A stretch of 64,000 nucleotides of DNA from Arthrobacter sp. D5-1. GTDB lineage: Bacteria > Actinomycetota > Actinomycetes > Actinomycetales > Micrococcaceae. Shown piece after piece: positions 47,043 through 55,739 of the stretch. The stretch's first letter is position 1. Each line of letters opens with the position of its first letter. The notes below the pieces were generated by a model. That model was not told where the DNA came from, did no database searches, and saw only the letters and a program-made list of their open reading frames with translations. Made by a program: the position numbers and the translations under genes. The stretch covers positions 3,472,001-3,536,000 of the forward strand of contig NZ_CP014571.1 of NCBI RefSeq assembly GCF_017357425.1. Direction: 5' to 3'.

Positions 47043-48212
47043 TCAGCCGTTACTGATCTTGGCAAAGGCCTGCTCTAGGTCGGCGATCAGGTCCTCGGCT
47101 TCCTCGATCCCGCAGGAAAGGCGCAGGAGGTTGACCGGAACCGCCAGTTCGGTGCCCTTCACGGAGGCGTGGGTCATCTCCGACGGATAGTTCATCAGGG
47201 ACTCGATGCCACCCAGGGATTCCGCCAGCGTGAACACCGAGGTGGATTCGGCGACGGTGCGTGCCGCTGCCTCGCCACCCTTGAACTGAACGGAGACCAT
47301 GCCGCCGAACTTCTTCATCTGCTTCGCTGCAAGCTCGTGTCCGGGGTGGTCAGGGAGGCCGGGGTAGAGCACCGCTTCCACCTCGGGACGCTGCAGCAGC
47401 CACTCAGCCACTGCCTGTCCGTTGTCACTGTGACGGTCCATGCGAACGCCCAGTGTCTTCAGTCCGCGGGTTGTGAGGAAAGCATCCATGGGACCGGAAA
47501 CCGCACCGACCGCGAACTGGATGAAGCCGATCTTCTCTGCCAACTCATCGTCCTTGACCACAATCGCGCCACCCACGACGTCGGAGTGGCCGCCGATGTA
47601 CTTGGTGGTGGAGTGGACCACCACGTCAGCACCCAGGGCAAGCGGGGTCTGCAAGTAGGGAGACGCGAAGGTGTTGTCCACCACCAGGAGGGCACCGGCG
47701 TCGTGCGCTACGGCGGCGAGGGCTTCAATGTCGGTGATCTTCATCATCGGGTTGGATGGCGTCTCCACCCAGACAATCCTGGTGTTGTTAGCGGCGACAG
47801 CTGCTGCCACGGCGTCGAGGTCCGACATGTCCACGGGGGTGTTGCCGATGCCCCAGTCGCCCAAGACGCGGTTGATCAGGCGGTAGGTGCCGCCGTAAGC
47901 GTCGTTGCCCAGGACGATGTGGTCACCGGGGCGGGCGATCGCACGGATCAATGAGTCCTCGGCAGCGAGGCCCGAGCCGAAGGAAAACGCTGCGGTACCC
48001 CCTTCGAGGGCGGCCAACTGCTCCTGGAGGGCGTCGCGGGTCGGGTTGCCGCCGCGTCCGTACTCGTACCCGGACCGCAGGTTGCCGATGCCGTCCTGGG
48101 CATAGGTGGAGCTGAAGTGCAGCGGCGGCACCACAGCACCGGTCAGGGGTTCGAAGGCCTGTCCGGCGTGGACGGCGCGGGTGTTGAACCCGGCGTTGTT
48201 GGTGGCAGACAT
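47043..48212 (-). CDS. metB: Cystathionine gamma-synthase / gamma-lyase-type PLP enzyme
   Basis: A 389-residue Cys/Met-metabolism PLP enzyme. The Schiff-base lysine lies in STTKYIGGHSDVVGG; other marks are YEYGRGGNPTRDALQEQLAALEGG and VWVETPSNP. The family includes cystathionine gamma-synthase and gamma-lyase; the pairing with cystathionine beta-synthase on the same strand is the mycobacterial cbs-metB layout (Rv1077-Rv1079). It may run cystathionine formation, reverse transsulfuration or both. A GAGGAG site lies before ATG 48212. Confidence 0.93.
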   Translation of the reverse strand: MSATNNAGFNTRAVHAGQAFEPLTGAVVPPLHFSSTYAQDGIGNLRSGYEYGRGGNPTRDALQEQLAALEGGTAAFSFGSGLAAEDSLIRAIARPGDHIVLGNDAYGGTYRLINRVLGDWGIGNTPVDMSDLDAVAAAVAANNTRIVWVETPSNPMMKITDIEALAAVAHDAGALLVVDNTFASPYLQTPLALGADVVVHSTTKYIGGHSDVVGGAIVVKDDELAEKIGFIQFAVGAVSGPMDAFLTTRGLKTLGVRMDRHSDNGQAVAEWLLQRPEVEAVLYPGLPDHPGHELAAKQMKKFGGMVSVQFKGGEAAARTVAESTSVFTLAESLGGIESLMNYPSEMTHASVKGTELAVPVNLLRLSCGIEEAEDLIADLEQAFAKISNG

Positions 48213-48246
48213 GGAAGCTCCTCTTGGGTCGTTGGACGATTGGATA

Positions 48247-48269
48247 GGCGCCGGGGTTGGACCGGCGCC
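48247..48269 (-). terminator. GC-rich stem-loop between metB and cbs
   Basis: GGCGCCGG (48247-48254) pairs perfectly with CCGGCGCC (48262-48269) around a seven-base loop. It lies after the cbs stop and before the metB start on the minus strand. No T-run; it may attenuate readthrough from cbs to metB. Confidence 0.45.
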
Positions 48270-48274
48270 GGCGC

Positions 48275-49660
48275 CTAGTTGCTCAGGTACGCCAGAAGGT
48301 CGTGGCGCGTCAGGATACCTACCGGGGCGCCTGCGAAGGTCACCATGACGGTATCGACGTCGGACAGCAGCTCACGCGCGGCTGAAATGGTCTCCAGTGA
48401 GCCGATAACGGGCAGCCGTTCCCCCATGTGTTCGGAGATCTTGTCCGACAGCTTCGCTTCGCCACGGAACAGTTTGCTGGTGAGGCTTCGCTCGTCCACA
48501 GCTCCCACGACCTCGCCCATGACTACGGGTGGTTCCTGTGAGAGGACCGGGATGTGGGAGACACCGAATTCGTTCATGATGTTGATGACATCGCGGACGG
48601 TCTCGTTGGGGTGGATGTGGACCAGGTCCGGCATTTCGCCCGTCTTGGACTTGAGGACCTCCCCCACGGAGGACTCTTCGCCGCCGGAGAGGAAGCCGTA
48701 AGAGCGCATCCACTGGTCGTTGAAGATCTTGGCCAGATAGCCGCGGCCGGAATCCGGGAGGATGACCACCACGACAGCTGACTCATCCAGGTCCTTGGCA
48801 GCCTGCAGTGCAGCCACCACGGCCATACCGGACGAGCCGCCCACCAGGAGGCCCTCTTCGCGGGCAAGGCGGCGGGTCATGGAGAAAGAGTCGGCATCGG
48901 AGACTGCAAGGACGGCATCCGGAACGGAGGGATCGTAGTTTCCGGGCCACATGTCCTCGCCTACGCCCTCCACGAAGTAGGGCCGGCCGGTGCCGCCTGA
49001 GTACACCGAACCTTCCGGGTCCGCGCCGATGATCTTGACCTGGCCGCCGTCGGACTCTGCACGGTCCGCGGAGACTTCCTTGAGGAAGCGGCCTGTGCCG
49101 GTGATGGTGCCGCCTGTTCCGGCGCCGATGACCACGTGCGTGACCCGGCCGTCGGTGTCCTGCCAGATTTCCGGGCCAGTGGACTCGTAATGGCTGCCGG
49201 GGGCGGCGGGGTTGGAGAACTGGTCCGGCTTGAAGGCGCCAGGGATCTCGCTGACGAGGCGGTCGGAAACGCCGTAATAGCTTTGCGGGCTGTCAGGGGC
49301 CACGGACGTGGGCGTGACAACTACTTCGGCGCCGTACGCCTGCAGGACGGCACGCTTGTCCTCACCCACCTTGTCCGGCACAACGAAGATGCACTTGTAG
49401 CCCTTTTGCTGGGCTACCAGTGCCAATCCCACCCCGGTGTTGCCCGACGTCGGCTCTACGATGGTTCCGCCCGGTTGGAGCCGGCCGTCTTTTTCCGCAT
49501 CCTCGATCATCTTCACGGCGATCCGGTCTTTGATGGATCCGCCGGGATTAACGTATTCGAGCTTCACCAGGACGGTGGCTTTGATGCCCTCGGTGACGTG
49601 GTTGAGCTTGATGAGCGGGGTATTGCCGATGAGGTCCAACACGGACTGGGCGTACTTCAT
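48275..49660 (-). CDS. Cystathionine beta-synthase with CBS-domain pair
   Basis: A 461-residue PLP enzyme from ATG 49660. The catalytic part has NTPLIKL, GGSIKDRIA (PLP lysine), EPTSGNTGVGLALVA and GAGTGGTITGTGRFLKE. The C-terminal part has two CBS domains (about 330-461: TVRDVINIMNEFGVSHIPVLSQ and ISAARELLSDVDTVMVTFAG). Residues closely match mycobacterial Cbs. It condenses serine (or cysteine) with homocysteine to cystathionine. Together with the neighbouring metB it supplies cysteine from methionine. The longer ORF upstream is not used. Confidence 0.94.
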   Translation of the reverse strand: MKYAQSVLDLIGNTPLIKLNHVTEGIKATVLVKLEYVNPGGSIKDRIAVKMIEDAEKDGRLQPGGTIVEPTSGNTGVGLALVAQQKGYKCIFVVPDKVGEDKRAVLQAYGAEVVVTPTSVAPDSPQSYYGVSDRLVSEIPGAFKPDQFSNPAAPGSHYESTGPEIWQDTDGRVTHVVIGAGTGGTITGTGRFLKEVSADRAESDGGQVKIIGADPEGSVYSGGTGRPYFVEGVGEDMWPGNYDPSVPDAVLAVSDADSFSMTRRLAREEGLLVGGSSGMAVVAALQAAKDLDESAVVVVILPDSGRGYLAKIFNDQWMRSYGFLSGGEESSVGEVLKSKTGEMPDLVHIHPNETVRDVINIMNEFGVSHIPVLSQEPPVVMGEVVGAVDERSLTSKLFRGEAKLSDKISEHMGERLPVIGSLETISAARELLSDVDTVMVTFAGAPVGILTRHDLLAYLSN

Positions 49661-49710
49661 AGGTACAAAGTTACCGCCTGCCAGGTGCCGGGCTTGCTTC
49701 GGCCCCCTGG

Positions 49711-50103
49711 CTACGTGCCGGCGGAGGTGTCGGTCTGCCACACACCCAGGACGTTGCCCTCAGTGTCCTTGAAGTAGGCATACCAGCCCATGGTGGGGAC
49801 GGCGTCCTTGGCCTGGACCACGCTGCCACCAGCAGACTCCACCTGAGCCAGCGCTGCATCAATGTTGTCCACGTCGATGGTGAGCACAGGTGTCTTCAGT
49901 GCGTCCGTCCGCGGGAACAGTGCCCCGTTGATGGCTCCGGGCTCCTTCGGCGTACCGGTCTGTTCGTCGGAGGGTGCCGTGATGGCTATGGTGTAGTCCA
50001 TCCCTTGCATAGGGCTGAGGTTCCAGCCGAAGGCGCTTTCATAGAAGGTGTTGGCACGGTCTTTGTCGTCCGTGGGAATCTCGAAATGCACTATTGCGGC
50101 CAC
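49711..50103 (-). CDS. VOC-family (glyoxalase/bleomycin-resistance fold) protein
   Basis: A 130-residue vicinal-oxygen-chelate protein from GTG 50103, preceded by an AAGGAG site eight bases away. It has two betaalphabetabetabeta repeats: VHFEIPTDDKDRANTFYESAFGW at the start and VDNIDAALAQVESAGGSVVQAK with YFKDTEGNVLGVWQ later. The CDS is far shorter than the open frame, whose upstream part overlaps the opposite-strand glycosylase gene. VOC proteins may bind metals or hydrophobic ligands; the substrate is not predictable. Confidence 0.85.
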   Translation of the reverse strand: MAAIVHFEIPTDDKDRANTFYESAFGWNLSPMQGMDYTIAITAPSDEQTGTPKEPGAINGALFPRTDALKTPVLTIDVDNIDAALAQVESAGGSVVQAKDAVPTMGWYAYFKDTEGNVLGVWQTDTSAGT

Positions 50104-50233
50104 GATTCGCGCTCCTTGTACCTGGGATGTGGCGCGGCCCACCCACGCCACATCAGGGAGTCTAGACCCGGGCGGCCGCCGTCGTAAGGGGTCCAGCCAG
50201 ATGATTGTCAGCCGGACGTGGGACCATGAAAAC

Positions 50234-51205
50234 ATGACCATCGCAGACGCCCCGCCCGTTGTTGCGGCCGCGGCAGACGCAGCCGTGAGGTGGCATCCGG
50301 GCGGTGCCTTCCGCTTGGACCAGACCATGTTTCCGCTGATGCGCGGCAACGCTGATCCGTCATTCGCCGCCCACGCCAACGGTTTCTGGATGGCCTTCAC
50401 CGCAGCGTCTGGCCCGGTCACTATGAGGCTATCCGCAGGCGGGGTGGGCCCTGACACGTTTGTGGACGCCCAGGCCTGGGGACCCGGTGCCCGGGACGCC
50501 ATTGCTGGAGTGCCGCGCTTGCTGGGCGCCCATGATGATTGGTCGGCCTTCGACGAGCCCGCTTTCCATGCCACGCTCCCACGGCTTGTCACAGAAGCAC
50601 GACGCCGGAACCTGGCTCTGCGGCTGCCCTCCACCGGGCGCGTGGTTGACTCCCTGGTGCCCACCATTTTGGAGCAAAAGGTCACCACCTTGGAGGCACG
50701 TCGCGGGTACCGGTACTTGATGTATCGCTACGGAACATCTGCCCCGGGCAGGGCCCCCGCAGGTCTGCTGGTTCCTCCCACCGCCGGGGAATGGCTGGCC
50801 ATCCCGTCGTGGGAGTGGCACAAAGCCGGGGTTGGACCACAGCGCTCGGCGACGGTGATGCGGGCGCTGCAGTCCGCCGCAGCGCTTGAACGGCTGGCAG
50901 GCCTGGACTCAGCGCAGGCGAGCGCCAGGATGCAAACCATCCCTGGGATCGGCATCTGGACCGCATCCGAGGTGGTCCAACGGACGCATGGCTGCCCCGA
51001 CTCGATTTCCGTGGGGGACTACCACCTGGCCTCGTACGTGGGCTACGCACTGACGGGCCAAAAGACGGATGACGCCGGCATGCTGGAATTGCTCGAACCG
51101 TGGCGCGGGCAGAGGCAGCGGCTGGTCAGAATGCTCTATTTAAGTGGCTTCCGCAAACCCACTTTCGGTCCACGGATGACCGTTCAGGATCATCGCCGGC
51201 ACTGA
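50234..51205 (+). CDS. AlkA-type DNA-3-methyladenine glycosylase (HhH-GPD)
   Basis: A 323-residue protein starting at ATG 50234. The N-terminal ~110 residues are AlkA_N-like, followed by helix-hairpin-helix IPGIGIWTASEVVQ (near 246-259) and the catalytic Asp of SVGDYHL. The segment VPTILEQKVTTLEARRGYRYL is also typical. It should excise alkylated bases (3-methyladenine, 7-methylguanine). An upstream open extension overlaps the VOC gene and is dropped. Confidence 0.88.
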   Translation: MTIADAPPVVAAAADAAVRWHPGGAFRLDQTMFPLMRGNADPSFAAHANGFWMAFTAASGPVTMRLSAGGVGPDTFVDAQAWGPGARDAIAGVPRLLGAHDDWSAFDEPAFHATLPRLVTEARRRNLALRLPSTGRVVDSLVPTILEQKVTTLEARRGYRYLMYRYGTSAPGRAPAGLLVPPTAGEWLAIPSWEWHKAGVGPQRSATVMRALQSAAALERLAGLDSAQASARMQTIPGIGIWTASEVVQRTHGCPDSISVGDYHLASYVGYALTGQKTDDAGMLELLEPWRGQRQRLVRMLYLSGFRKPTFGPRMTVQDHRRH

Positions 51206-51308
51206 CTTTTCATTGCGGACGGGAGCTGTCCGCAGAGCCGTGGACTGGCCGAAGGCACGGGTATAGCGTGGCGTCTACGAGCCATCACCAGCCCTCCTTG
51301 GAGCCACC

Positions 51309-52277
51309 GTGATCCACACGAAAAAACTCACCAAAACGTTCACCGTGAAAAAGGAAACCGTAGAGGCCGTCAAGGGCGTGGACATTGATGTGGGTCCCGG
51401 CGAACTGGTCGCTTTCCTTGGCCCCAACGGAGCCGGTAAATCCACCACGCTGCGCATGCTCACCACCCTGCTGAAGCCCACCTCCGGGTCAGCCACCGTT
51501 GCCGGCGTAGACGTCGCCAGGGACCCCGCAGGCGTTCGTGCCCGGATCGGCTACATCGGCCAGGGCAACGGCGGCGGCCACAGCTACCGCGTGATCGACG
51601 AACTCATTATGCAGGGCCGCTTCTACGGTATGAACACCACCGATGCCAAGGCCCGCGCCGAAACCCTCATGGCCTCCCTGGACTTGGCCGACCTCGCCAA
51701 ACGAACAGTCATCAAGCTCTCGGGCGGACAACGCCGCCGCATGGACGTGGCGTTGGGATTGATGCACTCCCCCGGGTTGCTGTTCCTCGATGAGCCGTCC
51801 ACCGGGATGGACCCACAAAACCGAGCCAATCTGTGGGAGCACATCATGCGGATGCGCGAGGAACACGGGACCACCATCGTGCTCACCACGCATTACATGG
51901 ACGAGGCCGATTCGATGTCCGAGCGCGTGATCGTGATCGACCACGGCACCATCATCGCGGACGATACCGCATCCCGGCTCAAGGCGAACCTGGCCGGAGA
52001 CCTGATGGCCGTGGAAGTTGCGGCCGGTTCCGCGTCAGAAGTCCGCGGCCTGTTGGGCCGGGCCGCCGCCGAGGGCGACATCCAGGAAAATGCGTACGAC
52101 GGCGTGGTCCGTTTCCGTCTTCGGCTGGCCCACGGTTCCCGGCTGGCGCCCGGGTTGTTGAAGGACATGCACGACGCCGGCGCTCCCGCCCAGTCGCTGG
52201 AATTGAAACCACCGACGCTGGACGACGTTTTTCTGGAACTGACTGGCCGCAGCCTGCGGGAAGGAGCTGAAGTCTGA
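51309..52277 (+). CDS. ABC exporter ATPase, DrrA type
   Basis: A 322-residue ATPase starting at GTG 51309 (TTGGAG site). Walker A is FLGPNGAGKST near residue 36, signature LSGGQRRRMDVALGL, Walker B LLFLDEPSTGMDP, H-loop LTTHYMDEA; a C-terminal ~90-residue tail (DLMAVEVAAGSASEV...) is typical of daunorubicin-resistance-type ATPases. It powers export through the ABC-2 permease encoded next. Substrate unknown; likely a hydrophobic compound or lipid. Confidence 0.93.
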   Translation: MIHTKKLTKTFTVKKETVEAVKGVDIDVGPGELVAFLGPNGAGKSTTLRMLTTLLKPTSGSATVAGVDVARDPAGVRARIGYIGQGNGGGHSYRVIDELIMQGRFYGMNTTDAKARAETLMASLDLADLAKRTVIKLSGGQRRRMDVALGLMHSPGLLFLDEPSTGMDPQNRANLWEHIMRMREEHGTTIVLTTHYMDEADSMSERVIVIDHGTIIADDTASRLKANLAGDLMAVEVAAGSASEVRGLLGRAAAEGDIQENAYDGVVRFRLRLAHGSRLAPGLLKDMHDAGAPAQSLELKPPTLDDVFLELTGRSLREGAEV

Positions 52278-53089
52278 TGATTGAACAAGCCGTGGCGCCG
52301 GGAGTCGCCGTGCAAAAGCGAGGTGCCGGAAGCATTGTGACGGACACCTGGTTCGTGTTCTGGCGGGAGATGCTGCTGCCCCTGCGGGATCCGTTTTCGT
52401 TGATTTTTTCCCTTATCCAACCGCTGGTGTTCCTGGGTCTCTTCGGTCCGCTCCTGGGTGCGGCAGTGGGCGCTCCGGCTTTCGGCGGCCAGTCCACCCT
52501 CCAGTGGTTCCTGCCGGGCGTGGTGGTGATGATCGCCTTGTTCGGTACATCCATGACCGGGTCCAACCTGCAGTATGAGCTGATGACCGGCTCTTATGAG
52601 CGGATCCTGGCCACGCCATTGTCCCGGTCCTCGCTCATGATTGGCCGGGCCCTGAAGGAGTGGGCCCCCTTGGTGGTGCAGGGTTTGCTGATCTCCGTAG
52701 TGTGCATCCCGTTCGGCTTCGTGTTCCACCCCATGCACGTCCTGCTGGGGCTGGTGATCCTGGGCATTTTCGGCATCGGACTCGGCGCGTTGTCCTACGC
52801 TTTGGCTTTGGTTTCGCAGAACAAGGAATGGATCTTCTGGGGCGTCCAGCAAACCCTGCTCTTCCCGCTCATGATCCTGTCCGGGATCATGTTGCCCATC
52901 GAGGCGGGCCCGGGGTGGATGAAGGTGGCCAGCCTGTTCAACCCCTTGACCTACCTCGTCAATGCCGAACGCGAACTCTTCTCCGGGACCATTGGGATGG
53001 ACACGTTCTGGGGCCTCGTAGCCGCTGTGGCAACTGCCGGCGTCGGACTTGCCGTGGGAATCCGGACCATCAGTCGGAACACCAACTAG
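52277..53089 (+). CDS. ABC-2 exporter permease, DrrB type
   Basis: A 270-residue membrane protein with about six helices and a cytoplasmic N-terminal VTDTWFVFWREMLLPLRDP, typical of ABC-2 permeases. The start shares one base with the ATPase stop. It forms the export channel with the DrrA-like subunit; no regulator gene is adjacent. Confidence 0.92.
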   Translation: MIEQAVAPGVAVQKRGAGSIVTDTWFVFWREMLLPLRDPFSLIFSLIQPLVFLGLFGPLLGAAVGAPAFGGQSTLQWFLPGVVVMIALFGTSMTGSNLQYELMTGSYERILATPLSRSSLMIGRALKEWAPLVVQGLLISVVCIPFGFVFHPMHVLLGLVILGIFGIGLGALSYALALVSQNKEWIFWGVQQTLLFPLMILSGIMLPIEAGPGWMKVASLFNPLTYLVNAERELFSGTIGMDTFWGLVAAVATAGVGLAVGIRTISRNTN

Positions 53090-53094
53090 GTGTA

Positions 53095-53114
53095 CTTCCG
53101 CCCATGGGCGGAAG
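53095..53114. other. 20-base perfect palindrome between convergent genes
   Basis: CTTCCGCCCA (53095-53104) is followed by its complement (53105-53114) with no spacer. It lies in the 37-base gap between the exporter permease and the acyl-CoA ligase. No T-run, so any termination role is by symmetry only. Confidence 0.6.
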
Positions 53115-53126
53115 CGTCAGCGCCTT

Positions 53127-54803
53127 TTACAGCTGCAGGCGGTTCACTGCTTCCTGCCGCATGTCCACCTTCCGAACTTTGCCGGAAACCGTCATGGGGA
53201 AGCTGTCGCGTACATCCACATAGCGGGGAATCTTGTAGTGCGCCAGCTTCCCACGGCAGTACTCGGCCAAGTCCCCGGCAGTCAGGGCCGCAGCCCCGGG
53301 TTTGAGGATGATGCACGCCATGAGTTCCTCACCGTATTTGTCATCCGGAACGCCGATCACCTGCACGTCCTGGATGGAGGGATGCAAGTACAGGAATTCC
53401 TCGATTTCACGCGGGTAGATGTTCTCGCCACCGCGGATCACCATGTCCTTGATGCGGCCTTCGATCACCACGTACCCCTCTTCATCCATGCGGGCGAGGT
53501 CGCCTGTGTGCATCCATCCTTCGGCGTCGATCGCTTCCGCAGTTTTGTCCGGCTGACCCCAATAGCCGCTCATGACCGCATAGCCCCGGGTGCACAGCTC
53601 ACCGATCACGCCCCGCTCGACCACCTCTGCCGAGCCGGCGTCCACAATGCGGCTCTCCAGGTGCGGCATGGTCCGGCCCACCGTGCTGGTCCGGTGTTCG
53701 AGGGTGTCCCCGGCGCGGGTCATGGTGGACACAGGCGAGGTCTCAGTCATGCCGTAGCAAATGGCAACATCCACCATGTGCATCTCGTCGATGACCCTGC
53801 GCATCACTTCCATGGGACACAGCGAGCCGGCCATCACGCCGGTCCGCAGCGTCGAGAGATCGTAGGAGCCAAAGTCCTCCAAAGCCAGTTCCGCAATGAA
53901 CATGGTGGGCACCCCGTACAGGGACGTCCCGCTGAAGTCCTGCACCGCTTCCAACGCCGCCGACGGATTGAATCCGCGGCTGGGGATGATGGTGGCCGCA
54001 CCAAAGCTGAGGGCATTCAGGTTCCCGATCACCATGCCGAAGCAGTGGTAGAACGGCACCGGAATCACCACGCGGTCGCGTTCGGTGTAGTTCAGGAGCC
54101 GGCCGATGGAGTGTCCGTTGTTGAGGATGTTGTGGTGCGTCAGCGTCGCGCCCTTGGGAAAGCCCGTGGTGCCCGAGGTGTACTGCAGGTTGATGGCGTC
54201 GTGTGGGTCAAGTTCGGCCATCCGGTCCTGAACCGCGGAAGGCCCGACGCCGTCAGCCCGGGCCAGGAGTTGGGCGTACGTCAGTTCGTGGTTGGCTTCC
54301 GGTTCGCCCCCGGCCAACTCCTGCAAAGGGTTTCCCGGGAGGAAGACGATCTCCCGGAGTTCCGGACAGCTTCCGGCCGCATTCCTGGCCATGCCCACAT
54401 AGTCGCTGTTCTTGTCCGAAGGCGCAGCCACCAGCATCCGCATGCCGTTCTGCTGCACCACGAACTCCAGTTCGTGGCTCCTGTAAGCGGGGTTGACGTT
54501 GACCAGCACCGCACCGATCTTGGCCGTTGCGTACTGCAGGATGGTCCACTCGGCGCAGTTGGGGCTCCAGATACCGATCCGTTCGCCCTTGGCCACACCC
54601 AGAGCGAGCAGTGCGCGGGCGAGGCGATTGACGTCGTCGTTCAGTTTTTCATAGCTCCAGCGGCGGGCCTCCCCGCCCGGCATCGCGGCCGCTTCAATCA
54701 GGGCGTCCCGCAAGGGGTATTGTGCGGCGATGCGCTCAAAATTGGCGCCGATGGTCTCTTCGAGCAGCGGGACGTCAGTGTCTCCGGCAGTGTAGGACAA
54801 CAT
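53127..54803 (-). CDS. AMP-binding acyl-CoA synthetase (FadD-like)
   Basis: A 558-residue adenylate-forming ligase. Motifs: YTSGTTGFPKGATLTH (P-loop-like A3), YGMTETSPV (A5), GWMHTGDLARMDEEGY (A7) and IKDMVIRGGENIYP with the C-terminal catalytic lysine in SGKVRKVDMR. Activates a fatty or other carboxylic acid to its CoA thioester. The length and motifs match medium/long-chain FadD-type enzymes, but the acid is not inferable. It is divergent from the ABM monooxygenase gene; AMP-binding neighbours include a thioesterase further right. Confidence 0.9.
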   Translation of the reverse strand: MLSYTAGDTDVPLLEETIGANFERIAAQYPLRDALIEAAAMPGGEARRWSYEKLNDDVNRLARALLALGVAKGERIGIWSPNCAEWTILQYATAKIGAVLVNVNPAYRSHELEFVVQQNGMRMLVAAPSDKNSDYVGMARNAAGSCPELREIVFLPGNPLQELAGGEPEANHELTYAQLLARADGVGPSAVQDRMAELDPHDAINLQYTSGTTGFPKGATLTHHNILNNGHSIGRLLNYTERDRVVIPVPFYHCFGMVIGNLNALSFGAATIIPSRGFNPSAALEAVQDFSGTSLYGVPTMFIAELALEDFGSYDLSTLRTGVMAGSLCPMEVMRRVIDEMHMVDVAICYGMTETSPVSTMTRAGDTLEHRTSTVGRTMPHLESRIVDAGSAEVVERGVIGELCTRGYAVMSGYWGQPDKTAEAIDAEGWMHTGDLARMDEEGYVVIEGRIKDMVIRGGENIYPREIEEFLYLHPSIQDVQVIGVPDDKYGEELMACIILKPGAAALTAGDLAEYCRGKLAHYKIPRYVDVRDSFPMTVSGKVRKVDMRQEAVNRLQL

Positions 54804-54886
54804 GACGGAACGCTACCAAGGGACGGGGCGCAACAGAACCGTAACCACCTCCAAGGGGGCCGTGTCCTGCCGGTAGGGTTGGATCC

Positions 54887-55165
54887 ATGAGTGCACCCAT
54901 TGACCTGCAGGCCACGTTCATCCCCAACGACGGCGAATTCTTCCGCGTGAAGCTCGCCCTGGAAATCGCCATCGACGAGGTTGTGAACGAGCCCGGCTGC
55001 ATCCGCTATGAACTGACCGAGGCCACCGAGGAAAAGCTCGTCCTCACGGAGCGCTGGGAATCCGAGGAACTCCTCGAGAAGCACTCCAAGGGCATCGCTG
55101 TCCAGGACCTGAACGAGTCCCTCAGCGCCTTGCTGGCTGAGCCCGTCAAGCTCGAACGGCTCTGA
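54887..55165 (+). CDS. ABM-domain monooxygenase (YgiN-like)
   Basis: A 92-residue antibiotic-biosynthesis-monooxygenase fold protein: LQATFIPNDGEFFRVKLAL, then PGCIRYELTEATEEKLVLTERWES and LEKHSKG. Members are small dimers acting on quinols or polyketides, often without metal. No ribosome-site consensus is obvious and its neighbours do not define a pathway. Confidence 0.82.
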   Translation: MSAPIDLQATFIPNDGEFFRVKLALEIAIDEVVNEPGCIRYELTEATEEKLVLTERWESEELLEKHSKGIAVQDLNESLSALLAEPVKLERL

Positions 55166-55198
55166 TCACCGCAATACAGCGAAAACGCCTTAAAGCCT

Positions 55199-55228
55199 CG
55201 AGGTCGCCGGAAATTTCCGGCGACCTCG
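55199..55228. terminator. 30-base perfect palindrome between convergent genes
   Basis: CGAGGTCGCCGGAAA (55199-55213) is immediately followed by its exact complement (55214-55228) with no spacer. It lies between the ABM monooxygenase and thioredoxin genes, which converge. It could be a factor-independent terminator with a tight hairpin. Confidence 0.75.
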
Positions 55229-55271
55229 TTGCGTTTCCAGCGGTTTCAGTGTTCCAAACCGCCGCTCGTTC

Positions 55272-55649
55272 TTAGTTTTCCTGCGCCTCGGCACGCGCCT
55301 TGGCAACGTGGGCGTGGACCTCTTCCATGTCCAGGCCCTTCACGGCTTCAATGACCTGCTCAAGCTGCTGGCCGTTGAGGGCACCGGGCTGCGAGAAGAC
55401 CAGGACCTTCTCGCGGAAAGCCATGAGTGTGGGGATGGACGTGATTCCCGCTTCGGCGGCCAGTTGCTGTTCGGCCTCGGTGTCCACCTTCGCGAAAACG
55501 ACGTCGGCGTGCTTGTCCGAAGCTGCCCCGTACGTGGGCGCGAACTGGCGGCACGGGCCGCACCATGCAGCCCAGAAATCCACCAGGACAATGTCGTTGT
55601 CCTCGATAGTCGATGCGAACTGTTCTCCAGTGATGTCAACTGTAGCCAT
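55272..55649 (-). CDS. trxA: Thioredoxin
   Basis: A 125-residue thioredoxin with the active site WCGPC (Cys30, Cys33) in VDFWAAWCGPCRQFAP and the cis-proline in SIPTLMAF. Function: cytoplasmic protein disulfide reduction. An extra C-terminal ~18 residues (KGLDMEEVHAHVAKARAEAQEN, part) continue beyond the usual end. Confidence 0.92.
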   Translation of the reverse strand: MATVDITGEQFASTIEDNDIVLVDFWAAWCGPCRQFAPTYGAASDKHADVVFAKVDTEAEQQLAAEAGITSIPTLMAFREKVLVFSQPGALNGQQLEQVIEAVKGLDMEEVHAHVAKARAEAQEN

Positions 55650-55739
55650 GGTTCCACGGTACGCGACCCTGCCCGCTAAGTCCCGTGGAGGGGCGCCCTG
55701 TTCGCTTCCCGCGTTACCGGGAATAAAGCACGGTTTCCC

